The position numbers and the translations under genes are program-made. Shown here one piece after another: positions 19,310 to 28,311 of a stretch of 64,000 nt of DNA; the stretch's first letter is position 1; the number at the start of each line of letters is the position of its first letter. Source of the DNA: Hyphomonadaceae bacterium (lineage in GTDB: Bacteria; Pseudomonadota; Alphaproteobacteria; Caulobacterales; Hyphomonadaceae). The notes beneath the pieces are model-generated. The model saw only the letters and a program-made list of their open reading frames with translations, searched no databases and was not told where the DNA came from. The stretch covers positions 62,001-126,000 of the forward strand of contig JADKDU010000005.1 in the NCBI GenBank assembly GCA_016714495.1. The letters are read 5' to 3'.

Positions 19310-19762
19310 GACGCTCCCCTCGTCCGTGGGCGCCAAGCGAGCCAGTGCCCGCCCCAGCAGCCACGCCCGGGACATCCTCCCCGACGCGACCGGCTGTCAA
19401 CCGGATTCCCGCCCCCGAGCATGGTCACAGCCGCGAGCGCGAGCGAAGCGGCGCATCATCGTGCAGACGTATCGGGCCTCACAGCGAATTGAACCTTGGT
19501 TTTCTGAGAGTTGTCCCAGCGTCGGTTGACCGAATTTCAAGCCCTGTTGTCTATGGTCCCCGCTGAAAAGGTTCAGCATCTGCACTACTTGTGGGTGATT
19601 GGACCGTGGTTGGACGCGGACCCGTCACGATCTGTGACGACGCCGCGTCGGCTGGCCGCAGACGGATTACGGGGCAAGCCGCGTATCAGAACAGCCAGTT
19701 AGCTGGCCAAGAATGGCCGTGGGTGCGGCTGACGTGTAGTGTTAATGGTGGAGTCGCTCTTC
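19310..19762. promoter_or_regulatory. Divergent control region, TonB receptor / RND adaptor
   Basis: This 450-base stretch has no credible gene and must hold promoters for both flanking genes. It contains the dyad CGTCAC-5 bases-GTGACG at 19623-19639, about 125 bases before the adaptor start, which would suit a dimeric repressor. A TTGACC at 19526-19531 could be a -35 element, with a weak -10 (TCTATG) 18 bases on. No local regulator gene is next to the pump, so the repressor is unknown. Confidence 0.4.
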
Positions 19763-20968
19763 ATGGTGCTGACCAAGCGCAAAGTAGTCGCCGTAGCCGC
19801 GGCCGTTGCCGTGCTGGCCGTCGGCGGGATTGCTTTCGCGGCGATGAACGGCGGCGCCCCGAAATCCGAAGCGACCGGCGGCCGTCCTCCAGGTCCCGGC
19901 GGCGGTGGTCGCGGCCCGGGTGGGCCCGGCGGCGCTGGCGGCCCGCCGACCCAAGTCGCGGCGATCGAGGCGAGCGCCCGCACCTTCAACGTCAAGATCG
20001 AGGCGCTGGGCACGCTTGAGCCGCGCGAGCGCGTCGTGCTGACGGCCAACGCGGCCGACCGTGTCACCGGCGTCTATTTCGAAGACGGCCAGCGCGTCGC
20101 CCAGGGCAAGGTCCTGATGACGCTGGTCAACGAGGAAGAGAGCGCCCAGCTCGAATCCGCTCGCGCCACCGAGGCGAACGCCAAACTTGTCTACGAACGC
20201 AACCAGCGCCTCGCCCAGAACGACGCCATCGCCCAACTCGAACTCGAGCGCACGAAATCCGCTTACGACGCCGCCGTCGCTAATGTCGGCGCCATTCAGG
20301 CCCGCCTGCGCGATCGCGTGCTCGTGGCCCCCTTCTCCGGCGTCCTCGGCTTCCGCCAGGTTTCGAACGGCGCCTACGTCTCCCCCGGCCAACCGGTCGC
20401 CAATCTCATCGACGACAGCCAGATGCGCCTCGAATTCGGGGTTCCCTCGATCTACGTTTCCGACCTTAAGGCTGGCCTCGGGATCAGCGCCACGACCAAG
20501 GACATCATCGGACGTACGTTCACCGGCACGCTGACGTCCGTCGATAACGCCATCGACCCAACCACGCTCGCCGTGAAGGTCCGCGCCACTCTGCCGAACC
20601 AGGACGGCGCCCTGCGCGCCGGCACGTCGATGACGGTCACGCTGAGTTCCGCGCCGCGCACCGCGCTCTCAGTCCCGGAAATCGCCATCATCGCGGAAGG
20701 CTCCAAGACCTTCGTCTATGTCGTGGACCGCACGCGCCAGCCGAATGTTGTCGCCAAGACGGAAGTCGTGCTCGGCACGCGCGAGCGTGGCACGGTCGAG
20801 GTTGTCAGCGGCATCAAGTCCGGCGACATGATCGTGACGGACGGCGTTCTGAAACTTCGTCCGGGCGGGGCTGTGCGCATCATGGGCGCGACGCCGGCCG
20901 GCGAAGGCGGCGTTGCAAAGATCGCGTCTGGCGACACGCCCTCGGATACCACCGGCCTCAGACAATAA
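19763..20968 (+). CDS. RND efflux periplasmic adaptor
   Basis: Membrane-fusion protein of 401 residues. The ATG at 19763 is preferred: GGAG lies 9 bases upstream and a single N-terminal membrane anchor follows (VVAVAAAVAVLAVGGIAFAA). A Gly/Pro-rich linker comes next. The lipoyl halves are IEALGTLEPRERVVLTA and LRDRVLVAPFSGVLG, separated by a helical hairpin with alternating Gln, Glu and Arg. A beta-barrel domain and a final membrane-proximal domain (LKLRPGGAVRI) end the protein. It links the permease encoded 18 bases downstream to an outer-membrane channel. No TolC-like gene is in the window. Confidence 0.93.
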   Translation: MVLTKRKVVAVAAAVAVLAVGGIAFAAMNGGAPKSEATGGRPPGPGGGGRGPGGPGGAGGPPTQVAAIEASARTFNVKIEALGTLEPRERVVLTANAADRVTGVYFEDGQRVAQGKVLMTLVNEEESAQLESARATEANAKLVYERNQRLAQNDAIAQLELERTKSAYDAAVANVGAIQARLRDRVLVAPFSGVLGFRQVSNGAYVSPGQPVANLIDDSQMRLEFGVPSIYVSDLKAGLGISATTKDIIGRTFTGTLTSVDNAIDPTTLAVKVRATLPNQDGALRAGTSMTVTLSSAPRTALSVPEIAIIAEGSKTFVYVVDRTRQPNVVAKTEVVLGTRERGTVEVVSGIKSGDMIVTDGVLKLRPGGAVRIMGATPAGEGGVAKIASGDTPSDTTGLRQ

Positions 20969-20986
20969 CACAGGAGCGACAGCACA

Positions 20987-23900
20987 GTGCTTCTGTCAGA
21001 TACCTCAATCAAACGGCCGGTATTCGCAACTGTTATCGGCCTGTTGCTGATCGCGATCGGCGCCGTGTCGTTTACACGCCTTGCGCTGCGCGAATATCCC
21101 GACATCGACCCGCCAATCGTTTCGGTGCGGACGACCTATCAGGGCGCTTCGGCCAACGTCGTCGAAAGCCGCATCACGGAGGTGATTGAAGACCGCATCG
21201 CCGGGGTCGAAGGCATCAACTTCATCAGCTCGATCAGCCAGGACGGGCAGTCCATCATCGTCATCGAGTTCGACATCTCCCGCAACATCGACAGCGCCGC
21301 CAACGACGTGCGCGACCGCGTGGGCGGCGTTCTTCGCATGTTGCCGGAAGAAGCCGAGCCGCCAGATGTTCAGAAGGCCGACGCTTCCGAAGAGATCGTT
21401 CTCTGGCTGCAGCTGCAGAGCGACACGCGCACGTCGATGGAGCTGACTGACTATGCCGACCGGTATCTCACTGACCGGTTCTCATCGATCGACGGCGTGG
21501 CCCGGGTCCAGCTGGGCGGCCAGCGCACGCCAGCGATGCGCGTGTGGCTCGACCGGCGCGCAATCGCCAGCCGCGGCCTCACTGTCACCGATATCGAACG
21601 CGCCGTGCGCACCGAAAACGTCGAGACGCCCGCCGGCAGCCTGACGTCGCAGGACCTGATCTTCACGGCCCGCATCGACCGCGCCTTCCGTACGCCTGAG
21701 GAGTTCGGCCAGCTTGTGGTCGCCAAGGGCGAGGATGGCGTCGTCGTCCGCCTGAGCGATGTAGCCCGTGTTGAAGTCGGCGCCGAGGAAGACCGCTCTA
21801 TCTTCCGCGGCAATGGCCGCGACACGGTCGGCATCGGCATTCTCAAACAGTCGACGGCCAACGTGGTCGAAGTTGCGAAAACGGCGCGGGAGCGCGCGGC
21901 TGAGGTCGCTGCGACCCTGCCCTCAGACATGACGCTGCGGGTCAATTTTGACGGCTCAGTGTTCGTGAACGCCGCGATCAACGAGGTCTTCATTACGCTT
22001 GGCATCGCCATTGCGCTCGTCGTGTTTGTTATTTTCATCTTCCTCGGTTCGATCAGCGCTACACTGATCCCAGCCGTTACAGTGCCGATCTCGCTGATCG
22101 CCTCTTTCACAGTCCTCATGGCGCTTGGCCTGTCGATCAATATGCTGACGTTGCTGGCGCTCGTCATGGCTATCGGCCTTGTCGTCGATGACGCCATCGT
22201 TGTGCTCGAGAACATCCATCGGCGGATCGAAGAGGAAGGCGAGACGCCGCTCGTCGCCGCTTATCGCGGCACGCGTCAGGTCGGATTCGCGGTCGTCGCC
22301 ACCACAATCGTGCTTATTTCCGTGTTCGTGCCCATCACCTTCATGCAGGGCCAGATGGGCCGCTTGTTCTCGGAGTTCGCTATCGCAATCGCGGCCGCGA
22401 TCGCTTTTTCGATGCTCGTCGCGCTGACGATCTCCCCGATGATGGCGTCGAAGATGCTGAAACCGCACGCCAAGGACGGGAAGACCCGCGGGTTTGCCGG
22501 ATTCGTTGATCGCAGCTTCGCCGGCATGCGCAAAGCCTACAGCGCGACATATGACGCCACGGTCCGTCGTCCGATCGCGATCGTCGTCGCCTTCTTCGCG
22601 ATCCTCGCCGGCAGCTTCTGGCTGTTCACCGTCATCCCCGGCGAATACACGCCGCAGGAAGACCGCGGATCCTTCCAGATTATGATCACCGGCCCGGAAG
22701 GCGCATCCTTCGAATACATGCAGCCCTTCATCGAGCAGATCGAAGGCCGGCTTCTGCCCATGATCGAAGCAGGTGAGATCGAGCGTATTTCTGTCCGCGC
22801 ACCCGGCGGCTTCGGCCCCACCGGCGGCGGCTTCAACTCCGGGTCGATCCAGGTTGTTCTCCCCGAATGGGGCCATCGCCGCAACGGCTTCGAGATCATT
22901 AAGGACATCAACCGACTGCTGGCCGACATTCCCGGCGTTCGCGCCTTCGCCAACATGTCGTCGGCCTTCGGCCGCGGCGGCGGCAAGCCGATCATGTTCG
23001 TCCTGCGGGGACCGTCCTATGAAACGCTGGTCGGCTGGCGCAATACCTTCGTCGATGCGCTGAACAAGGATAATCCGGGCATCAGCCAGATCGACTGGGA
23101 CTACAAGGAGACTCAACAGCAGGTCCGCGTGAACGTCGACTACGCTCGCGCATCCGACCTCGGCGTGACGGTCCAGGAGATCGGCTCGACCCTGCAGACA
23201 ATGCTCGGATCCAAGCGCGTCGGCACGTTTATTCAGGAAGGCGAAGAGCGCTATGTGATCTTCGAGGGCGAACGCGCCGAACAGGCGACACCGTCCGACA
23301 TGGAAAACATCTATGTCCGTTCGAGCCGCACGCGCGAACTGATCCCGCTGTCCAACCTTGTCTCGATCGAGCGAGCGGCCGATAGCCGCCGCCTCAACCG
23401 CTACAAGCGCCTCCGCGCCATCACGATCGATGCGACCTTGAACCCGGGCGTCTCGCTCGGTGTCGCGCTCGACAAGATGGAAGCGATCGCCCGCAAGGTA
23501 CTGCCGCAGGAAGTCTCGATCGACTACAAGGGCCAGTCGCTTGACTACAAGCGGGCCGGCTCGTCGATCCTGTTCGTCTTCGCCTTCGGCATCCTGGTCG
23601 TGTTCCTGGTGCTCGCGGCGCAGTTCGAAAGCTGGGTCCACCCGTTCGTCATCATGCTATGCGTGCCCGCCACCGTCGGCGGCGGCTTGCTAGGCATCTG
23701 GCTCACCGGCAACACGCTCAACATCTACACGCAGATCGGCCTGATCATGCTGGTGGGTCTGGCGGCCAAGAACGGCATTCTCATCGTCGAGTTCGCGAAC
23801 CAGCTTCGTGACGGCGGCAAGGAATTCCACGCCGCCATTAAGGAAGCCGCCGTCACACGCTTCCGTCCGATCGTGATGACGTCGCTCACCGCCATCGCCG

Positions 23901-24127
23901 GCGCCATCCCGCTGATCTTCAGCCACGGCGCGGGTTCGGAGACGCGCTCGGCCATCGGCGTCGTGATCCTGTTCGGCGTCGCCACCGCGATGGTGGTGAC
24001 GCTCGTCCTGGTTCCGGCCGCCTATTCGCTGCTCGCACGCCGCACGGGCTCGCCACGCGATGTGGAGCGCAAACTCGCCAAGGAAGAGCGCGATCCGCCC
24101 GTCCACGGCATAGCTCCGGCGGAATAG
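20987..24127 (+). CDS. RND efflux transporter permease
   Basis: HAE1-type RND pump of 1046 residues with 12 transmembrane helices in two repeats and two large periplasmic porter loops. The N-terminus SDTSIKRPVFATVIG is typical of the MexF/AcrB-like group. The proton relay Asp pair is in TM4 (IGLVVDDAIVVLENI). Start is GTG with AGGAG 10 bases upstream. It exports drugs or other amphiphiles from the periplasm or membrane, driven by the proton gradient, with the adaptor just upstream. Substrate range cannot be predicted. Confidence 0.96.
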   Translation: MLLSDTSIKRPVFATVIGLLLIAIGAVSFTRLALREYPDIDPPIVSVRTTYQGASANVVESRITEVIEDRIAGVEGINFISSISQDGQSIIVIEFDISRNIDSAANDVRDRVGGVLRMLPEEAEPPDVQKADASEEIVLWLQLQSDTRTSMELTDYADRYLTDRFSSIDGVARVQLGGQRTPAMRVWLDRRAIASRGLTVTDIERAVRTENVETPAGSLTSQDLIFTARIDRAFRTPEEFGQLVVAKGEDGVVVRLSDVARVEVGAEEDRSIFRGNGRDTVGIGILKQSTANVVEVAKTARERAAEVAATLPSDMTLRVNFDGSVFVNAAINEVFITLGIAIALVVFVIFIFLGSISATLIPAVTVPISLIASFTVLMALGLSINMLTLLALVMAIGLVVDDAIVVLENIHRRIEEEGETPLVAAYRGTRQVGFAVVATTIVLISVFVPITFMQGQMGRLFSEFAIAIAAAIAFSMLVALTISPMMASKMLKPHAKDGKTRGFAGFVDRSFAGMRKAYSATYDATVRRPIAIVVAFFAILAGSFWLFTVIPGEYTPQEDRGSFQIMITGPEGASFEYMQPFIEQIEGRLLPMIEAGEIERISVRAPGGFGPTGGGFNSGSIQVVLPEWGHRRNGFEIIKDINRLLADIPGVRAFANMSSAFGRGGGKPIMFVLRGPSYETLVGWRNTFVDALNKDNPGISQIDWDYKETQQQVRVNVDYARASDLGVTVQEIGSTLQTMLGSKRVGTFIQEGEERYVIFEGERAEQATPSDMENIYVRSSRTRELIPLSNLVSIERAADSRRLNRYKRLRAITIDATLNPGVSLGVALDKMEAIARKVLPQEVSIDYKGQSLDYKRAGSSILFVFAFGILVVFLVLAAQFESWVHPFVIMLCVPATVGGGLLGIWLTGNTLNIYTQIGLIMLVGLAAKNGILIVEFANQLRDGGKEFHAAIKEAAVTRFRPIVMTSLTAIAGAIPLIFSHGAGSETRSAIGVVILFGVATAMVVTLVLVPAAYSLLARRTGSPRDVERKLAKEERDPPVHGIAPAE

Positions 24128-24130
24128 CGC

Positions 24131-25138
24131 CTAGCTGCGCATTTCGCTGGGGCTCTTGCCCGTCCAGCGCTTGAACGCCCGCGAGAAAGCCGCCGGGTCG
24201 GAGAAGCCGACGAGATAAGCCGTCTCGTTCACCGACGCCTTGCGCCCGCTGAGATAGTTCAGCGCCAGCCGGCGGCGCAGATCGTCCAGCACTTTCTCGT
24301 ACGTAACGTCCTCGGCCCTGAGCCGCCTGAACAGCGTCTGCCGACTCACCCCCATCTTGGCCGCGATCGCATCCATGCCGACGTCGCCCGTGTGCAGCAT
24401 CGGCATCAGTAGGATCTCCACCCGCCCGCGCGCGCTCTTCGACTTCTCCAGCTGCCTGACCAGCGCTTCGGCCTTCTCACTCAGCACGCCGAACACGTAA
24501 TGCGGCTGCAGCGCCACCTTGTGAGATTGCAGCGTCGCATCGGTCCGCATCGCATTCCAGCGGCTCTCGAACACCACCGGACACGCGAACACGCGGCTGT
24601 ACTCTGCCGCGTAGGCCGGCGCCGGATGAGTCACGTGCACTTCCAGCGCGAACGGGCGCGGCAAGAAACGCCGCAGCCCGCAGATCTGCCGCGCGAACGT
24701 CACCTCCGTCAGTTCATGGAAAGCATTTGGATTGGCCCGCGTATCCACCAGCCACAGCTCGCCATTCTCAAGCACATGCTTGAACCGGCTCTCGCCAGCC
24801 TCGGTCTCCACTTCCACCGCCAACCGCCCGAACCGGTTCATCTGCACGAACGCCTCGCGCATGTCCGCCGACGCATTCATGATCAACCCCGCGATCGATA
24901 CCTCCGAGAGATCGACCTCCTCCCCATAGTGCAGCGCAATCGCGGCATCGCCCGATAGCTCCTTCGCCGCCCGCATGAGCGCGACGTAGCTCGAAATCGG
25001 CACGCGATGGTCCTGATCCTCCACATCCGCAGACGCGATCGCCGAACGGGCCGACAATGCCGCCGGATCCGCTCCCCTGGCGATCGCGAACTTCATCAGC
25101 CCGCGCGCAAGACCCGCCCCAACGGTCAGCTCAGCCAT
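24131..25138 (-). CDS. AraC family regulator with arabinose-binding-like domain
   Basis: The 335-residue protein has an N-terminal effector domain (about 10-200) of the type found in OruR/ArgR-like AraC proteins, and a C-terminal double helix-turn-helix (about 230-333). The HTH shows MGVSRQTLFRRLRAED and YLVGFSDPAAFSRAFKRWTG, the standard second-helix signature. It is convergent with the RND permease (3-base gap) and divergent from the secreted WDGDT-family gene, 149 bases away. That gene is the most likely nearby target, but this is only positional inference. Confidence 0.9.
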   Translation of the reverse strand: MAELTVGAGLARGLMKFAIARGADPAALSARSAIASADVEDQDHRVPISSYVALMRAAKELSGDAAIALHYGEEVDLSEVSIAGLIMNASADMREAFVQMNRFGRLAVEVETEAGESRFKHVLENGELWLVDTRANPNAFHELTEVTFARQICGLRRFLPRPFALEVHVTHPAPAYAAEYSRVFACPVVFESRWNAMRTDATLQSHKVALQPHYVFGVLSEKAEALVRQLEKSKSARGRVEILLMPMLHTGDVGMDAIAAKMGVSRQTLFRRLRAEDVTYEKVLDDLRRRLALNYLSGRKASVNETAYLVGFSDPAAFSRAFKRWTGKSPSEMRS

Positions 25139-25287
25139 GTCCCAACCCGCAAAAACAAGGTCTGCAACCAGCGATCATGAAAATGGTCCGAGCGATCACG
25201 CCCAGCGATCCCCAAACCAGCAATCGTTCATTTCGCATTCAAGCCGCAACGCCGATGAATGCAGCATAACAAGAACAGGGGACAATC

Positions 25288-26280
25288 ATGACCCGCCTCC
25301 TCCTCGCCTCAGCCTGCGCCGCCCTCCTGGCGCCTCTCGTCTCCGCTCAGACCCCAGCCTCCCCACCGCCGTCGGCAGTTTACACGCCTACCTCGCTGCA
25401 GGCCGAACCCGGCCTTCCCCGCACGCCCGACGGGCGCCCGGACTTCCAGTCCGCAGTTTGGGCCACCAATTTCTTCCCCGTCTTCGAAGCCAGCCCCTTG
25501 GCTGCAACGCTTGTTGTCTCCGAGACGGAATCAAAGGCCTTCGTCGACACCATGGTCAAAGGCATCATGTCCCACCCGGAGTTCAACATAGATCCCGAAG
25601 GCCACGTCATCATCGGCGGCACCGATGGCCTGCCGATCGTCCGCGGCGAACGCCGCTCGCGCCTCATAGTCCTGCCCGCCGACGGCAAAGTCCCCCTCAC
25701 GCCCGAAGCGAAGAAAATCGCCTCCGTCTCATCTGACGAAAAGGACGATTACGAACAACGCCCCAGCGGCGAACGCTGCCTCGTGCTCAGCGGCGCGCCG
25801 CCGGCCTTCGTCACCATCTCCTACAATCGCCTGCAATTCATCCAGACGCGCGACCATGTCGTCATCCATGGCGAAAATGGCGACGAGGCGCGCATCATTC
25901 GCTTCGCCGCAGACCATAGCCCTGCCGGACCTGCCACCTGGTACGGCGCCTCCATCGCGCGCTGGGACGGCGACACGCTGATCATCGAGACCATCCGCCA
26001 ACCTCAGGGCGAAGCCATCCGCGGTCTGTTCTCGAAATTCCTCGTCAATGCCGACGCGAAGGTGATCGAGCGTTTCACCCGCCTGTCACAAGCCGAGCTG
26101 CTCTACCAGTTCACGGTCGAAGACCCGAAGGTCTACACCGCCCCCTGGCTCGCCGAATATTCCTTCCACGCCTCCGACACGGGGATGTTTCCCTCCCCCT
26201 GCCACGAGCACAACTACTCTTTGCCCAACATCTTGCTGGGCCAGCGCATGGCGGACCTGAAGGCTGCAAAGAAGCATTGA
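25288..26280 (+). CDS. Secreted WDGDT-family protein, paralogue 1
   Basis: A 330-residue exported protein with a clean signal peptide ending LVSAQ. It has the hallmarks of a secreted family that is common but uncharacterised in alphaproteobacteria and acidobacteria: TPDGRPDFQSAVW at the mature N-terminus, RWDGDTLIIET, a VIERFTR segment and VYTAPWLAEY near the end. The second member is encoded at 32755-33714, with KWDGDTFVIEV and VYTKPWKIAF. The mature N-terminal PDxxG/AVW motif is slightly degenerate compared with that paralogue. Probably a periplasmic beta-sandwich protein. Function is unknown; the AraC regulator gene is divergent. Confidence 0.75.
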   Translation: MTRLLLASACAALLAPLVSAQTPASPPPSAVYTPTSLQAEPGLPRTPDGRPDFQSAVWATNFFPVFEASPLAATLVVSETESKAFVDTMVKGIMSHPEFNIDPEGHVIIGGTDGLPIVRGERRSRLIVLPADGKVPLTPEAKKIASVSSDEKDDYEQRPSGERCLVLSGAPPAFVTISYNRLQFIQTRDHVVIHGENGDEARIIRFAADHSPAGPATWYGASIARWDGDTLIIETIRQPQGEAIRGLFSKFLVNADAKVIERFTRLSQAELLYQFTVEDPKVYTAPWLAEYSFHASDTGMFPSPCHEHNYSLPNILLGQRMADLKAAKKH

Positions 26281-26319
26281 GATGTAGCCGAACCGGTTTT
26301 CGATACCGGAGATTGAGCG

Positions 26320-26426
26320 GTCACGACTTACAACAACACCGAACTGTTCGACGACAGCTCCACGCTCTCGCGTCTCATCGGCCGCCCGACAACGTCCCTG
26401 CGTGACAGCCTTGCCGCAGCCCTGAG
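26320..26426 (+). pseudogene. 3' remnant of an NmrA/quinone-reductase-like gene
   Basis: Read in one frame, this stretch encodes ELFDDSSTLSRLIGRPTTSL followed by RDSLAAAL. That is the typical C-terminus of NmrA-type SDR / NAD(P)H:quinone oxidoreductase 2 proteins. A TGA at 26314 closes the frame just upstream and no other part of such a gene is visible nearby. It is therefore a gene fragment of about 35 codons. The frame stays open beyond it to 26563 without recognisable content. Identification rests on family recall and not on an alignment. Confidence 0.6.
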
Positions 26427-26740
26427 AACGCCCTCCAGCCCGCCTGAGCCCGGACAGCAAGCGGGCGACCCGTTGCAGGGCCGCCCGCGGGATGTTTTGG
26501 GCTACAATGTCGGCAGATCATTTCTTGCCGCGCTGCGGCGCCAGATTCGAGCGACGGGTTAACCTTTTCCCGCCCGTTTACTCCCGTCAGTCGCTTGATT
26601 CTAGTCAATCTGCGACACCTAGCCCATGGTACACGAAGGGTGAGCGGGTTACGCTGGAATTGGGTGGAGCTATCATATGCGCTGGCAGCGCGGGCAGGCG
26701 AAAACGTCGGTCGCGCCAACAGAGCCCAAGGGGAAGAAAC
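26427..26740. other. Intergenic stretch before the cytochrome gene
   Basis: About 310 bases with no credible gene. It should hold the promoter for the cytochrome/DUF6644 operon; a TTGATT at 26594 and a TAGTCAATCT region downstream are AT-richer than the surroundings. No convincing -35/-10 pair can be called by eye. Confidence 0.3.
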
Positions 26741-27310
26741 ATGATCCGCTTGTCCGCAGCGCTGGCGCTGGCGCTGGCCATCGCCGCCTGCTCTCCGAAT
26801 ACCGAAGCCGTCTCGACCGCTCCGGCGGGCTCGACGCCTGGCGAAGGCATGGGCGGGGCGACGCTGGCCGACTTCAAGACCGACACCGTCATGAAGGACT
26901 TGATGGCGCATGTCGTCGACTTCAACGCCTTCGCCGTCTGGCACAATCAGGGCTGGGTGATCGATGAGACCGGCGTCCACGAATTGTTCCCGATCGACGA
27001 AGCCGGCTGGGTCGCTGCTGAAAGCGCCGCCTTCACGCTCGCTGAAGTCTCCAACACCCTGCTGCTCCCGAACCGTCCGCCAGATGACGACCGTCGCTGG
27101 GTCGATTGGGCTAACCAGCTCTACACCGCGGCCAAGAAAGCTCAGGCAACCGCGCTCGCCAAGGACAAGCAGGCCTTCTTCGATGCCGGCGGCGAAATCT
27201 ATGACGCCTGCGTCGCCTGCCATAACCACTACGTACAAGGCGACGATCCGGGCAAGCCCGCGAAACTCCCTCCGCTTCCGAACCGCACGCCGCCGCCACA
27301 AAACCAATAA
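26741..27310 (+). CDS. C-terminal-haem cytochrome c lipoprotein
   Basis: The 189-residue protein starts at the ATG at 26741 behind AAGGGGAAG. It has a lipobox (AIAACS) and, near the end, one haem-binding motif CVACH (in DACVACHNHY). A single C-terminal CxxCH after four helices is the layout of class II (cytochrome c'-like) proteins. The helical part contains FAVWHNQGWV and FTLAEVSNTLLLP. It is probably an envelope-anchored electron carrier or gas-sensing haem protein. Two DUF6644-like membrane protein genes follow in the same direction, the first 83 bases on, so it may be their redox partner. Confidence 0.75.
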   Translation: MIRLSAALALALAIAACSPNTEAVSTAPAGSTPGEGMGGATLADFKTDTVMKDLMAHVVDFNAFAVWHNQGWVIDETGVHELFPIDEAGWVAAESAAFTLAEVSNTLLLPNRPPDDDRRWVDWANQLYTAAKKAQATALAKDKQAFFDAGGEIYDACVACHNHYVQGDDPGKPAKLPPLPNRTPPPQNQ

Positions 27311-27393
27311 GACGGGGCCCGGCCTATCCAGCATCAGCAAACGTAAACTTGGGCGACCCGTAAAACGGGCGCAGCAACGGGGAGAGACAAGAC

Positions 27394-28308
27394 TTGCTCC
27401 ATGATTTCGTAAACTGGATCCGCGAGGATCTAGGGCGGTTCGGCGAGGACGGTCAGTCCTGGTCGCACCAACTCCATGAGTCGCTTTTCATGTGGAACAT
27501 CATCGAGGGCACGCACGTGCTTACGATCATGTTCTTCGCCGGCACGATCTGGATGATCGACCTGCGCATGATGGGCATCGCCTTCAAGAACATGCCGCTG
27601 TCAAAGCTCTCCGACCGCGTGCTGCCAATCACGATCATCTCGCTGCTCGCGATGGTCATCACGGGTGCGATCGCCTTCATCGGTCGCGATCCGCTGATGT
27701 ACTATCACAACATCTGGTTCCGCCTGAAAATGGTGTTCCTGGTTGCGGCGATGATCAACATCCTCTGGTTCCACTATCGCGTTCAAAAGAGCGATGTGGC
27801 GTGGGATGTGATCCCGCCAATGTCCGACCCGCTCCCGGTCAAGCGAACCTTATGGCTCGCCGCCTTGATCGCCCTGTCATTCGTGCTGCTGGTCAGCTTC
27901 GTAATCTCCGGCGTCGATGTCTGGGTGATGGCCGCCGCCCGCATCGTGCTGTTCATCGGCGCCGTGGTTGCCCTGTTCATGTTGATCCACAAGCGCCTGC
28001 CTGGACTGCCGCTGGTCGTGAAACTGTCAGGCGCTCTTTCGATGCTGGCCTGGTTCCTGGTCATCATCTTCGGTCGCTTCATCGCCTATGACTGGTTCTA
28101 CTGCGAGAAGGAAACCACCACGCCTGGCTCGCTGATGTACGTGCTGCAGGAGTGCGACAGCGCTCTTGCCTTCCGCGGGGGCGAGGAAGAGGCGCCCGCC
28201 GAGGATGTCGCTCCCGAGGGCGAAGCGCCTGCGGAGGAGGCTCCTTCCGAGGACGCCCCCGCCGAAGACGCCGCGCCCGCTCAACCCACGCCTGGTCAGG
28301 GGAACTGA
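27394..28308 (+). CDS. DUF6644-like integral membrane protein 1
   Basis: The start is a TTG at 27394, backed by GGGGAGAG 5-6 bases upstream. The 304-residue protein has about six transmembrane helices. Several conserved His residues lie at helix ends (SHQLHESLFMWNIIEGTHVL, MYYHNIWFRLKM, ILWFHYRV), consistent with haem b or quinone binding. The C-terminal tail is a 60-residue Glu/Ala/Pro run, very acidic and probably disordered. The family is uncharacterised. It sits in an apparent operon with the cytochrome lipoprotein gene and a related membrane protein gene three bases downstream. Confidence 0.75.
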   Translation: MLHDFVNWIREDLGRFGEDGQSWSHQLHESLFMWNIIEGTHVLTIMFFAGTIWMIDLRMMGIAFKNMPLSKLSDRVLPITIISLLAMVITGAIAFIGRDPLMYYHNIWFRLKMVFLVAAMINILWFHYRVQKSDVAWDVIPPMSDPLPVKRTLWLAALIALSFVLLVSFVISGVDVWVMAAARIVLFIGAVVALFMLIHKRLPGLPLVVKLSGALSMLAWFLVIIFGRFIAYDWFYCEKETTTPGSLMYVLQECDSALAFRGGEEEAPAEDVAPEGEAPAEEAPSEDAPAEDAAPAQPTPGQGN

Positions 28309-28311
28309 TCC

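Noticed and set aside
21956..23641. A 561-codon frame on the minus strand
   Set aside because: Lies wholly within the RND permease gene and shows no recognisable domain.
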